Shown: positions 1-11,703, numbered from the stretch's first letter. The stretch is 64,000 nucleotides of DNA from Caenorhabditis remanei (GCF_010183535.1 NC_071329.1:18118879-18182878); one strand, 5' to 3'. Made by a program: numbers and translations. Notes: generated by a model from the sequence alone, not told the origin.

Positions 1-1792
1 ACTGATAAGAACTACTATTTAACCCTTGCTTCCGACCACTCGTGGTCGGCTCACTTATCATGGTTTAAGAGATGATCATGTTTCTATGAATAAATATCAC
101 ACATTCGAACCGCTACACCGAAGGCCGCAGAAGCCTTCCATTACAACGTGTCGAAACTATAAAATGTCGATCACAACCGTGAAAAAATTGAAACACGAGA
201 AATGTTTTGCGATTCATTTGAAATTGAACAAAAAATGTCATATTTGTATAGATGTCATGGTTTCGAAGCATCTGTTTTTGAAAAGTATGGTTTTGAAACG
301 TCCCAGAGCAATTCTCTGCTATCGTTGATTTTAAATGACAGATTTCAAAACCTCACCTTATCTCCAAACTCAATGATTTAACCACTGTCTTCGAAGCATC
401 ATAAGATAGTGGTTTGTTTCTTGAAAACACTGTATTCTTCATTGGCGACCAGAGAATCGATAATAGGTGGATGGAAGAAAAAGAAAGTGTGCGTGAGGGA
501 GAGGGGAGGAATGAGATACACACACACTGACGGTACGCAACGTTGCCCAGTGTAAATAGTGGTGAGAATCGGTAAGTGCGGTAGGGCGTGTTTGCTGGGG
601 TTATTGATTCTGACACTGCTCAGGGAATGCTCGGCAAGAGTGGGGCATCCTGTGAGCAACACAGAGGGAATTTACTTACACCAAATTATACAGACAGAAA
701 CAAAATAGTATATAAAAAACTTTAGCGGTTGGCAAGGTGTCGGTTTTTAAAATTTCCTTATATTTAATTGAATTTCATTTGAATTTCAACTAATCTCAAC
801 CAACTCTTTTGCAGTATTTGTATTTCAGAACCAATTAGTTGATTATCGAACATCCTCTCTAATACAGAAGCAGAATTTCCTCCATTTTCAAAATACGCCT
901 TTTTTCCGGACAGAAAATGTCAGAAAACGTCAGATGCCGTTAGGTATTGACAAGTAAAAACTTGAGCCAACGGGACAATTTTTGGATTAAAAAAACAATT
1001 TAATAATTTTCAATAAATTTTTATCGATTTTCAGCTAAAACTGAATAAACACTATAAAATGGCATATTCTCAAAAAGACCGAATTTTACACATAAATCTT
1101 TGTTGTTTTTTATTATTTCAGGAATTTGTAACTGATACAAAATTTGATGAATCATAGGGGGGAGTGCAAATTGGGATTTCAGGCAGTAATTGAGGGCGAA
1201 ATCACAAGAATTCGTGAACAATGTGATTTAAATTTGATGAATTCTTCCTCGAAAATATCATTTTTCAGCGATTCTCTGTTTGCCGAATGTCTGATTTCAA
1301 AATGTCAAGGTTGTCAAGTGTCCCGGTTTTCAAACGTCTGGTTTCGAAACGTCCCGGGGCCAGGAAAAATGCTGACACCCAATGTTGTTCGCTGTTCTGA
1401 AAGTGGCAAATTGCTCAGTGGGGAATCAATAGAAGACAGGTCGAGACAGAGGATTGACGGAGCCCTATAGAGCTTTGATAGGTCCAGGGCCGGCGCACTT
1501 TTTCCAATAGACCCCCAAGAATCTACAGCAGACCCAGAATGTTGGTTTTAAAAAATAAGCATAACACTTTAATTGGTTCATTTTCATGACCCAAAAAAAG
1601 ACGACAACATGGCGGTGCATCCGGAGACTCCTGTCACTTCGAGGAACGTGAAAATTGACGAAATGTTCCGACGGAAAACAGTCCCAAAAAAAGTCGGAAA
1701 TTTCGGAATTTCCGATTTCCGTTCCGCACATCTCTGTTCTAAATTCGACCATTTTCGGAACACCGCTTTTAAAACGGCAATCATTATTACAG
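1..1792. other. No confident gene; left-edge intergenic or intronic DNA
   Basis: The stretch is AT-rich with short degenerate repeats. Around 1300-1360 it carries a unit of the AAACGTCCCGGTTT type that recurs near 28.7, 30.55, 50.9 and 60.4-61.1 kb. An open stretch at 1144-1470 has partly coding-like composition, but a stop precedes it in frame and it runs into that repeat, so I do not call it. I see nothing else supportable. Confidence 0.4.
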
Positions 1793-2140
1793 AGTCAGAA
1801 ATGCGGACTCGGCTCATTCTGCAAACGATGCTCGGATCCATTCGAATACTGGTACTATCAGAGCTTGCCGCATGGAGTGCTTCACGAATCATTTTGGACG
1901 GATTTCATTTTGAATATCGATGAGCAATTGATAAGGGAGGAGCTGAGAGGAAAGTATACAAAGAAAGAAGAAGAAGAAGAACCCGCTTCTGGAAAATTTC
2001 ATGGATTCAGAAGACGTCGAAGAGCCAGAAGTCGTCAGTCTTGTGAACTCCGAGGATTCCAAAAAAAATTATTCCCGATTCTGGTTTCTTTTATGTTTTA
2101 CTTGATATGGTTTCGAGTCTTTTTTTGTATTTTTTTTTAA
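1793..2140 (+). CDS. Possible terminal exon of an unrecognised gene
   Basis: An acceptor-like ATTATTACAG ends at 1792 and is followed by 115 open codons to a TAA at 2138-2140. The translation starts with a cysteine cluster (SQKCGLGSFCKRCSDPFEYW), continues with acidic and aromatic residues, then an EEEEE run, an arginine-rich stretch (FRRRRRARSRQS) and a hydrophobic tail. The first ~60 residues look protein-like and could be part of a zinc-binding domain. The later part is low-complexity, and a second frame (from about 2002) is also open and equally plausible. No upstream exon was found with confidence. This could be the last exon of a plus-strand gene, a decayed fragment, or chance. Confidence 0.28.
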   Translation, partial: SQKCGLGSFCKRCSDPFEYWYYQSLPHGVLHESFWTDFILNIDEQLIREELRGKYTKKEEEEEPASGKFHGFRRRRRARSRQSCELRGFQKKLFPILVSFMFYLIWFRVFFCIFF

Positions 2141-2254
2141 TTGAATGAATGAAATTTCGGTTTTGAAGTTTCCCCACAGTTTCAAGAACATATTTTTCTT
2201 GAAAAAACTTGCTGAAAATAGGAAATCATTATCGCTACCGTTATCGCTATCGGT

Positions 2255-2890
2255 TATCGGCTAATTTTGAGATCCCGTCACAATTTCCTGTAGTATTAAA
2301 AAACTATACACGTGTTATGACTGTGTAGATCAAATCTAGGGCTACATTTTTGTAGTTGACAACTTTTCGATAACTCCGCCCACTTTTGGGGTATGTGCCT
2401 TTAAAGATAGCGAACACTGGAGAGAGAGGGAAGGAGCAGAGAAGTTAGCGAGTTTAAAGGCGCATATCTCAAAAGTGGGCGGAGCTATCAAAAAGTTATC
2501 AACTACAAAAATGTAGAATCGAACCCTGGTATCGATTCTCATAGTTGTCCACCTTGACCAAGACCTTCTCGGCCACCAAATTTTTGCTAAAATGTGGTTT
2601 CCGGCATGGAAAATTAGGTTTTGAGTAGTTTTAAACGTCAAAATTGGAATTTTCCGGTTATTTTGATGTAAAAATCACATTTTGGCGATGAAAATGACGA
2701 ATTTTCAACTTTAAAGGCGCATATCTCAAAAGTGGGCGGAGCTATCAAAAAGTTGTCAACTACAAAAATGTAGCACTAGATTTGATCTACACAGTCATGC
2801 TACATATAAAATTTCTACAGTAACCCAGAAAGTTGTGACGGGATCTCAAAGTTAGAAAGCCGATCTCAACCGATCTCAACCGATATTGTT
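2255..2890. repeat. R1 composite repeat downstream of cwn-1
   Basis: Facing copies of the R1 core (CGCATATCTCAAAAGTGGGC and its complement) surround a decayed tRNA-like module read on the minus strand near 2515-2580. The outer ends carry the GGGATCTCAAAGTTAG and CCGATCTCAACCGATCTCAA sequences typical of the family. No coding potential. It lies between the cwn-1 polyadenylation signal and the possible exon at 1.8-2.1 kb. Confidence 0.8.
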
Positions 2891-2904
2891 CGAAAAAACA
2901 CATT

Positions 2905-2910
2905 TTTATT
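2905..2910 (-). terminator. cwn-1: Polyadenylation signal of cwn-1 (AATAAA)
   Basis: A perfect AATAAA on the minus strand, about 127 nt past the cwn-1 stop codon. That distance suits a nematode 3' UTR. It is the first canonical hexamer after the stop. Confidence 0.6.
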
Positions 2911-3036
2911 ATATTGCACGTGCAAATTGAAGAAATCGAAAAAGACAAAAAAAAGTTGAGAAACATAAAAAATAGATGGAGAAGAAGTTGACTAGCAAAA
3001 CGGACCCATAAAATTGTGGTAAAGTCATGAGAAATT

Positions 3037-6000
3037 TTACAAACAGAAATATTTCTCGATTCGTTTCTGGCACGGCTCGCAGCGCACCTCGCAGCAGTAG
3101 AAGAACTTGCAATTGCATTTTTCCTCGACGATTTGCACCTTCTTCTCGTAGCCACGCCCACAGCACAGCTGGAATTTCAGATTTCAGAAAAAATTTCAGA
3201 AGTTCTTACAACTGCGCTCCACCGAAATGCCCTTGTCTCTTTTCTCTGTGTCTCTCAATTTCGCTTTCGGTAGAGCGCTGTTGTTAGAAGCGTGACCTAC
3301 CAAACTACAATCATCGATAGCATTCGGTGCGAGGGTACACTGTCTCCCTTTGGTTCCGAGAATTCCTCGCTGCGGGTCGGCTTCGCAGAAATCCGGGGAT
3401 GGTGTCATGTAGACCTGGAATTTTGAAATTTTATAAGAATTGAGATCGGCTGAGATCGGTTGAGATCGGCTACCTAACTTTGAGATCCCGTCACGACTTT
3501 CTGGGTTACTGTAGCCATTTCCTATGTGTTATGACTGTATAGATTAAATCTAGGGCTACATTTTTGTAGTTAACAACTTTTTGATAGCTCCGCCCACTTT
3601 TGAGATATGCGCCTTTAAAGATGAGCGCAGAGAGGCTGGGGTGTCATCGGCGCATATCTTTAAAGGCGCATATCTCAAAAGTGGGCGGAGTTATCAAAAT
3701 GTTGTCAACTAGAAAAATGAAGAACGACACTTTTTTGATATAGTATTGTTAAAATTTTAAAATTTTGATAAAAGTTAGAAAAAATTGTGAATTTTCAGCA
3801 AATTTTTTGGAAATTTTTGGCTATTTTTGATGACATTTCAAACATTTTTTTAAAGTTTTTAATTACTTTTGTCAAATTTTCACTAATTACAATAATTTAA
3901 AACAGAATTTTGCACATTTTCTGCCATTTTTCAGCAATCTCTCAATTTGAAGAGAAATATTTACTAGTCTGTCTTTAAAGGCGCATATCTCAAAAGTGGG
4001 CGGAGTTTTCAAAAAGTTGTCAACTACAAAAATAAAGGTCTAACCATGATCTACAGCATTAAGTAAATTAAAAACAGAAAAAATTTAAAATTTAATAAAA
4101 ATTGACCGCAAGCGATATCGAACCCTGGTACCCATTCTCATAGTGGTGCACCTGGACCAAAATCTTCTCGGGGCCAAATTTTTGCTAAAAATGTGGTTTC
4201 CGACAAGTAAAATTAGGTTTTGTATAGTTTTTCACGTCAGAAATGGAATTTTCCAGTTATTTTGATGTAAAAATCAAATTTGGCGATAAAAATGACGCAA
4301 CGTCCAACTTTAAAGACGCATATCTCAAAAGTGGGCGAAGCTATCAAAAAATTGTCAACTACAAAAATGATCTACTAGATTTGATCTACAGAATCATGCT
4401 ACATATAAAAATTCTACAGTAACCCAGAAAGTCGTGACGGGATCTCAAAGTTAGTTAGGCGATCTCAACCGATCTCAACCAATTTTGGCCGATTTTGAAG
4501 GATCTCAATTTTTGAATCTCAACTTTTTCCCGCCCAAAAACTCTTACCAAATCCGCGTTAGTATGCCTTTTAAATTGCGAATTCTTCATCACAATCCTCG
4601 GTTTCTCAATTCCCTCATCCTTCACCACTTTCACCTCGGCAGCCCCATCGAACTTGTCCTTGATCGCCATTCCAATGTGTCTGGAACTCCAGGAGGCTAA
4701 TTAATTGCTAATTAATTAATTAATTACCTAAAATTTGGGAGCGAATCCCAGCAGGTCTTCATCTCACACGACCCGCTCATCCCGTGACATTTGCACTCTC
4801 GGCGGAGCGATTTTTCGAGAACCTGTGGGGAGTTTTTGGAATTTTTTTTGAAAATTAATTATCAAAAAGTTAATTACCTGCCGTCCCGCCTGATTATTAT
4901 GCAAATTAATCATATGCATACCATCTGCAGACAATTGACTCGTCGCCAGTAGACTTGTCCCGTTATCATCCCTCGTTGTTATCACTCTACGCTGCGCGGA
5001 ATCCACGAATTCTTTGGAGACACCGATCCCGAATTTCACATTGTCAGAACAGCCTTGGTACATGAATTGACCTTTCTGGAATATAGAAAATAGGTTGGTA
5101 GCGTAAAATAGGGTAATAAGGGTACTCACTCCAGCATTATCGTTTTTCGAGTAGTCACATCCACACCGTTCACTGATTCCTCGGGCACAGTCTCGGGTCA
5201 CTCTGAAAAAAACCGCTTTTTGGGTTACTGTAGAACTTTTTATGTAGCATGACTGTGTAGATCAAATCTAGGGCTACACTTTTGTAGTTGACAATTTTTT
5301 GGTAGCTCCGCCCACTTTTGAGATATGCGCCTTTAAAGTTGGAAATTCGAAAAATCACTGAAATTAGTCATTTTCAACGCCAAAATGTGATTTTTACATG
5401 AAAATAACTGAAAAAATAACATTTCTAACGTTAGAAACTATCCAAAATCTAATTTTCCATGTCAGACATCTCATTTTTAGCAAAAATTTGGCCGAGAAGA
5501 AGATTTTGGTCAAGGTGGGCCACTATGAGAATGGGTACCAGGGTTCGATCCCGCTCGGGGTCAATTTTTGATTTTTGATTTTTTTTAACTTGTAGATCAA
5601 ATCTAGGACTACATTTTTGTAGTTGACAACTTTTTTGTACGGACACATCCTAGCATGTTACATCTCGACAAAGAATAGTGCGATTTTTTGAGCAGTCCAC
5701 TTTAAATGACCATAACTCTCTAGGGAGTGTCCGTACAAAAAAGTGGTCAACTACAAAAATGGAGCTCTATTCTTGATCTATACAATCCATTAAAAATCTA
5801 CTCGATGGGACAATAAGTGCTACCATGAGACACTCTCAAAGTTGGCTATTTTTTACTGAAAAATGCAAAATATGATACCTTTTTGGCCGGTACTGTAACT
5901 TAGTTCATTTTCGACTTATTCAAATTTTGAAACCTGATTCAGAATTCTCATTATTTCAACTTTCTATTAATATAAAATTTGAATGACCTGGACATCTGGA

Positions 6001-7667
6001 CACAGGGACACACAGACGATCTGTCAAACTGTAAAAAACTGCCAACTATTCTGACAATTAGCTAGAATCAAGAATGTGAGCTTGTTTTCGAAAAATACAT
6101 CGGAATTTCAGCAAATTCTCAATTTTGAACAATTGAAATCGGGAATTATAGCTAATTTAGTGTGGAAAATTGCACATTTTTGAGAGGAAACGGCTCAAAA
6201 ATCGCTCAAAAATGAGCCGCGAGCGTTTAGACAAGTAGATCAAGTATGTGGGCTCAAAAACATGGGAATTTCAGCCTAATTTCTGATTTTGAATCATTGA
6301 AATTGGGAATTATAGTCTGATTTCTGGTACCCCCAACACACACTCACTTATAAGCGACGGCAGCTGACGAGATGGCGTGTACAAACGCCGATTCTCGCGT
6401 GTTTTCATGAAGAAACACGTCGGGTATCACTTCGTGAGTCATCGGGTCGATTAGAGTGCAATTCCACCTGAAATTGTATTATTTCAATTGAAAAAAAGTG
6501 GAAAATTGAGTGTACCGCCGTTTGTGAAACTGGAATTGGCATTCGGCGTGAGCAGCGAGTGCTCCTGTCCGCACACTATCCATTAGGTCGATGTTTTTCT
6601 TGCAGAATCTGGAAATAGAGAGGAATTTTTTGGTTTTGTAGAACATTTGAAAACAGATTCAGATTCCTCGTAATTTCCGCTTTCAGATTATATGAAATTC
6701 GGAAATCTGGACATCCGGACCCACCGACAGACACACCGACTTTGAATCGCTCAAAAATGAGCTTGATTCAAAATCGATGTGTCTGTCGGTGTGTCCGGAT
6801 ATCCAGATTTCCGAATTTCATATAATCTGAAAGCGGAAATTACGAGGATTCTGAATCCGTTTTCACATTTCAATTATGTTGTTAATGAGTCGAGATACAC
6901 CGCTTTTCTGGGTCACCCACTCTAAAAGTGGTGTATCTCAGTGTATTTTTGACATTTTAAAAATCTGAAAACAGATTTGGAATCGTCATAACGTCAGCTT
7001 TCCAGACATATTAAATTCGAATGAATTGTATATTTGGACATCCGGACACACAGACAGACAAAAAGCCAAGCGCTCCCAAATTCAATGGAAGCGCTTAGTT
7101 GTGGGGAAAACCAGAATTTTCCCATAAATACACATATTTTTTGCTAAAAATGTGATTTCTGACATGGAAAATTAGGTTTTGAATGGTTTTTAACGTCAGA
7201 AATGGAATTTTCTGGTTATTTTTATGTGAAAATCACATTTTCTCGTTGAAAATGACTAATTTCGGCGAAAAAAAGCGCATATCTCAAAAGTGAGTGGAGC
7301 TAGAAAAAAGTTGCCAACTACAAAAATGTAGCCCTAGATTTGATCTACACAATCATGCTACATATAAAAAATTACAGTAACCCAGGAAGTCGTGACGGGA
7401 TCTCAAAGTTAGGTGGCCGATCTCAGCCGACCTCAACCGATCTCAATTTTTTTTGCTTTTAAATTTTGCTAAAAATGGTCAAAAATATCCGAAAATATCC
7501 GTTATAACTCACCTCATCTGCCTCCGTGTCAGACCTTTCAACGACTTGCATGACGTGCCCGGCTTATCCCTATCAAAACGGCTCCCGGCTAAACCCAGTG
7601 CCAACCATGACAGACTTTCGACGATCGAGATGACGATGAGCAGAAGGAGGAGCGTCGATTTCAGCAT
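3037..7667 (-). CDS. cwn-1: Wnt ligand CWN-1
   Basis: Secreted Wnt glycoprotein that signals through Frizzled and Ror/CAM-1-type receptors in cell migration and polarity. Nine exons: 7513-7667, 6516-6608, 6348-6467, 5130-5202, 4878-5075, 4728-4822, 4548-4680, 3301-3414, 3037-3168. They total 1113 nt, so 370 aa, the usual Wnt length. A signal peptide ([20 protein letters not shown]) leads into [20 protein letters not shown]. The [14 protein letters not shown] block holds the serine that is palmitoleoylated in Wnts, and the C-terminal cysteine-rich domain ends [18 protein letters not shown]. All expected Wnt cysteines that I could check are present. The start is fixed by the signal peptide and by close match to C. 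elegans CWN-1 as I remember it. Introns 1, 4 and 7 are swollen by repeats; intron 6 is only 47 bp. A 4-codon upstream ORF overlaps the start. Confidence 0.97.
3440..4500. repeat. R1 composite repeat filling cwn-1 intron 7
   Basis: Begins with the GAGATCGGCTGAGATCGG / GAGATCCCGTCACGACTTTC end and finishes with its reverse complement, so the whole insertion is one large imperfect inverted repeat. Several facing CGCATATCTCAAAAGTGGGC cores lie inside. A minus-strand tRNA-like module lies near 4110-4180. It explains nearly all of the 1.1-kb intron. Confidence 0.85.
5208..5860. repeat. R1 composite repeat in cwn-1 intron 4, with tRNA-like module
   Basis: R1 core at 5290-5340, then a plus-strand tRNA-like module: A-box-like TGGCCGAGAAG at 5489-5499 and B-box-like GGTTCGATCCC at 5542-5552. 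The rest of the intron (to 6347) holds R3-type sequence (GACATCTGGACACAGGGACA) and a segment containing CGGCTCAAAAATCGCTC that recurs near 8.8 kb. Confidence 0.8.
6640..7452. repeat. R3 palindrome plus truncated R1 copy in cwn-1 intron 1
   Basis: 6650-6890 is an imperfect palindrome. Its arms contain ATCTGGACATCCGGAC and the complement GTCCGGATATCCAGAT, with a centre near ATCGCTCAAAAATGAGC. It is followed by more R3 sequence to about 7080 and an R1 right end (7140-7452). Copies of the palindrome recur near 8.5-8.95, 10.13-10.37 and 14.34-14.58 kb. Confidence 0.75.
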
Positions 7668-7675
7668 TTCAACAT
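7661..7675 (-). promoter_or_regulatory. cwn-1: Short upstream ORF overlapping the cwn-1 start codon
   Basis: On the minus strand an ATG lies 8 nt before the cwn-1 ATG and opens a 4-codon ORF (Met-Leu-Lys-Cys) whose TGA at 7661-7663 falls inside the first cwn-1 codons. If the leader starts upstream of it (a TTCAG acceptor-like site lies near 7690), it could lower initiation at cwn-1. The coding start itself is secure. Confidence 0.35.
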
Positions 7676-8140
7676 AATATGATGGTTTTTTCTGAATTTT
7701 TCGAAAATTTTGATAGAAAAAAGAGAAAAAGAGAAGAGAGAATGTTGTACGACGACAAAAATCAATGTGGTCATGTTACTCGGTAGTAAAATGGGAATGG
7801 GGTAATAAATCAAGGACAGGGGCCAAGGGGGTGTCTTGTCTGTGTGCACTCTAAAAACACATCCGGTGTGTAATAAGTGGTCGTGGCCTAGAATCCGGTC
7901 AACTCGGCCATCACAAGAAGGACACTTTGAAACTGGACTGGTTCATAACTGGGACGCTTCACAATTATCAAATTTTAAAGTCGATAAAAAATAAGACGTA
8001 CTGAAACCGAGACGGTACATTTCGCAACTTGGAGTTCACAAATTAGTTTGCAATTAAGCCACGGGAGACGTTAATTGGAATTAATTGAAATGGATATAAT
8101 TGGAAAATCTCAAAGTTGCGAGACGACTAGTTGCAAAACG
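7676..8140. other. cwn-1 upstream region
   Basis: About 460 bp of mostly non-repeat sequence between the cwn-1 start and the R3 block. It includes a purine-rich tract (7715-7745) and an AAACGTC-type unit around 7920-8150. It is the natural place for the cwn-1 promoter, but I can name no binding site. Confidence 0.35.
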
Positions 8141-8149
8141 TCATACCCA

Positions 8150-9480
8150 TTTTTTATTTAAAAAAATCTTATTTTCTGAACATTTTGGACAGGTAAGCAT
8201 ACTGACAGACTGCAAAATTCTGCAATAATCACATTTTTCTCTTTTTTTTTGACCGGAAAGCAATAAAAATGTTGAACTTTTTATCATAAATCTTGCTAAG
8301 CGCTTCCCTGTTTGTCTGTCTGTGTGTCCGGATGTCCAAATATACAATTTACTCAAATTTTATATGACTGGAAAGCTGACGTCATGACGATTCCAAATCT
8401 GTTTTCAGATTTTCAATATGTCAAAAATACACTGAGATACACAGATTTTAACGGGGGTGACCCAGAAAAGCGGTGTATCTCGACTCATTTGCAAGATTAT
8501 TAAAATCTGAAAACGAATTCAGAATCCTCGTAATTTCAGCATTCAGAATTTATAAATTTCGGGAATCTGGACATCCGGACACACCGACAGACACAGACAA
8601 AGCAGCCGACGATATTTCAAACCGTCAAAAACCTGCCAACTATTCTGATAATTAGCTAGAATCAAGTATGTGGGCTTGTTTTCCAAAAAATCATCGGACT
8701 TTCAGCTAATTTTTGATTTTGAATCATAGGAATCGGGAATTACAGCTAATTTAGTGTGGAAAATTTCACATTTTTGAAAGGAAACGGCTCAAAAATCGCT
8801 CAAAAATGAGCTTAGACAAGTAGATTCAAAATCGATGTGTCTGTCGGTGTGTCCGGATGTCCGGATGTCCAAATTTTATGAATTCTGAAAGCGAAAAATA
8901 CGAGGATTCTGAATCCGTTTTCAGATTTTAATTATGTTGTGAATGAGTCGAGATACACCGCTTTTCTGGGTCACCCCACTAAAATTTGTGTATTTCAGTT
9001 TATTTTAGACATATTCAAAATCTGAAAACAGATTTGGAATCGTCAAGACGTCAGCTTTTCAGACATAGCAAATTTGAATGAATTGGATATTTGGACATCT
9101 GGACACACAGACAGACAAACAGCTAAGCGCTCCCAAGTTCTATGGGAGCGCATAGAGCGTTTTCAACATGAAAAACTCAAAAATTTACGAAAAAATTGAA
9201 GAATTCTGCCGACTGTCTGTAGGCTTAGCTCATTTTCTAAACAAATGTGACATGCTGGACATTCGGACACCCAGCTCCTGGTCACCCACACTAAAATCTG
9301 TGTATCTCAGTTCATTTTTGACATATTGAAAATATGAAAACAGATTTGGAATCTTCATAACGCAAGCTTTCTAGACATATTAAATTTGAATGAATTGGAT
9401 ATTTGGAACTCCGGACACACAGACAGACAGACACACAACGACTTTCGATAGTTCAAAAATATGCTATATTGGAATGTTCT
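8150..9480. repeat. R3 repeat block
   Basis: Several R3 units in alternating orientation, marked by GTCTGTCTGTGTGTCCGGAT and its complement. They are flanked by stretches such as GAGATACACCGCTTTTCTGG that recur with each unit. Pairs of facing units form long hairpins. There is no conserved reading frame; the short ORFs here are repeat shadows. Confidence 0.75.
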
Positions 9481-9960
9481 CGAAACAAAAGCAACTTTTT
9501 CTCTAGTGATAGTGAAAGAGGGTCTCCCGAGAGGGGGGGAAATGGGTCCCCCTGGTGTCAGAAGGAAAAGAAGAAGAAGGGGCGAATAGGACGGCGGAGG
9601 ATATAGCAACACATACGAAAAGCCATAAAACAAGATGATTTAGTAGTGGTCGTTGTGTGTGTCGTCTCAAGGCGCTCACACAGGGATACACACGACAGAA
9701 AGAAGAAGAAGACGACGACGTTGTGGTGACACTCTGGGAGAAGGATCGGGCGGGGAAGGGGTGTTGTAAAACAGATGTGAGAATGGGAAAGGATGGGAAG
9801 GGGAGGGGAATGAGCAACCGAAGATTTTATGATAGTCATTTGAAGGCGACGAAAATGAGGATTAGATGTTATTGTTTCAATGTTTGTTGTGAGCAGGAAA
9901 AAGAGGAGAATTGTGATTTATGGGGCGAAAGGAACTCATGGCTTCAAAGATTGCCGACAA
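9480..9960. other. Purine-rich low-complexity intergenic segment
   Basis: G/A-rich on the plus strand with GAAGAAGAA runs and G-runs near 9530-9545 and 9790-9810. Open frames on both strands are compositional and show no domain, splice or conservation signal. I see no gene here. Confidence 0.5.
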
Positions 9961-10550
9961 TTCTGTCTGTGTGTCCCGGTGTCCAGATGTCCAGGACATT
10001 CAAATTTTAAATGCCTGGAAAGTTAGAATAATGAGGATTCTGAATCAAGTTTAAGTGTTTGAAAAAGTCAAAAATAAACTGAGTTACAACGGTTTTAAGG
10101 TGAGTGACTCAAGTTTTGAGACCAAATTTGAAAACAGATTCAGATTCCTTGTAAGTTCCGCTTTCAGAATATAAAAAATTTCGAAATCTGGACATCCGGA
10201 CACACCGACAGACCCACCGACTTTGAATCGCTCAAAAATGAGCATAGACAAGCTGATTCAAAATCGATGTGTCTGTCGGTGTGTCCGGATGTCCCGATGT
10301 TCAAATTTTATATATTCTGAAAGCGGAAAATACGAGGATTCTGAATCCGTTTTCAGATTTTAATTATGTTTTAAATGAGTCGAGATACACAGCTTTTAGT
10401 CTGGCAGCTCCAAGATTTTGGATCACCGACCCTAAAAGCTGTGTATCTCAGTATCCAGATGTCCAGGGCATTCAAATTTAGTATGACTGGAAAGATGGAA
10501 GAATGAGGATTCTGAATCAGGTTTCAGTGTTTGAAAATGTCGAAAATAAA
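9960..10550. repeat. R3 repeat block hosting a foldback insertion
   Basis: R3 units including a palindrome at 10130-10370. One unit contains AAATAAACTGAGTTACAACG at about 10073-10092. The neighbouring unit has the same sequence interrupted after AACTGA by the foldback element at 10555, so the block supplies both an empty and a filled copy of the site. Confidence 0.75.
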
Positions 10551-10554
10551 CTGA

Positions 10555-11700
10555 CAAGGGAATGACCCTGAGTGTCCGCCGAGTTTCTCAACGATGTTTT
10601 CACCAAAGATAGGTCTCACCGAGACTAGAACAACACTATATGTTTTAGGTGCAACAAACTCGTTTCCAGCGAATGGCAAAAATTTTTCATTTTTTTCAAA
10701 ATTTTTTGGTCGGGTCACTTTGAGACATCGTAACTTTGTTAATTTTAAACATTTTCATAAAATTCAAAGTGTTTTGAAAAGCTGAAGGTGTCAGCTACAA
10801 AAAAGCCAACTAGACTATTTTACCAAAACTGAAACCTGAAAAGATACAAATCAAAACGTAAAAATTGACAGTACTCATGAAATCAGAAAGTGCCCATTTT
10901 CGAAAAAAAGGTCTCGGGGGACCATGTCTATTCGATTCCCCGTGTTGAGTGAGGTACACATACATGTACAAATATATGGCTCACCTTTCATTTTGGGGAC
11001 TTATTTTCAATTTTTCAACTTTCAAGTCGATTTCTACGTATCCCTATACACGAATATCGTAAAAAAATTAATTGTTGAATTCGTTTTATCTGCGATCATA
11101 GAGTTATCAGAACATGATATTGGTTCTCAAAAACCGCGTTTTAGCATATTTCAACAACATTCCGCCATGAACTGTGTTTTTGCGTTTTCAGTTGAAAACT
11201 CGAACGTATAGGGATACGTAGAAATCGACTTGAAAGTTGAAAAATTGAAAATAAGTCCCCAAAATGAAAGGTGAGCCATATATTTGTACATGTATGTGTA
11301 CCTCACTCAACACGGGGAATCGAATAGACATGGTCCCCCGAGACCTTTTTTTCGAAAATGGGCACTTTCTGATTTCATGAGTACTGTCAATTTTTACGTT
11401 TTGATTTGTATCTTTTCAGGTTTCAGTTTTGGTAAAATAGTCGAGTTAGTTTTTTTGTAGCTGACACCTTCAGCTTTTCAAAACACTTTGAATTTTATGA
11501 AAATGTTTAAAATTAACAAAGTTACGATGTCTCAAAGTGACCCGACCAAAAAATTTTGAAAAAAATGAAAAATTTTTGCCATTCGCTGGAAACGAGTTTG
11601 TTGCACCTAAAACATATAGTGTTGTTCTAGTCTCGGTGAGACCTATCTTTGGTGAAAACATCGTTGAGAAACTCGGGGGACACTCAGGGTCATTCCCTTG
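10555..11700. mobile_element. 1146-bp foldback (long terminal inverted repeat) DNA element
   Basis: Starts CAAGGGAATGACCCTGAGTG and ends with its complement. The arms are about 490 bp each (10555 to ~11050, and ~11206 to 11700), nearly identical, around a ~155-bp loop. It is flanked on both sides by TGA (10552-10554 and 11701-11703), a likely 3-bp target-site duplication. The paralogous uninterrupted R3 unit near 10073-10110 reads ACTGAGTTACAA across the site, which fits insertion with TGA duplication. It encodes no transposase; the matching ORFs in both arms are mirror images of one sequence. The 3-bp duplication resembles PIF/Harbinger or CACTA-type elements, but the termini do not let me choose a superfamily. 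Confidence 0.88.
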
Positions 11701-11703
11701 TGA

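Noticed and set aside
9355..10010. Several 90-117 residue ORFs on both strands near 9.4-10 kb
   Set aside because: They come from purine-rich sequence and R3 repeats. Overlapping frames on both strands are equally long, which indicates composition rather than coding.
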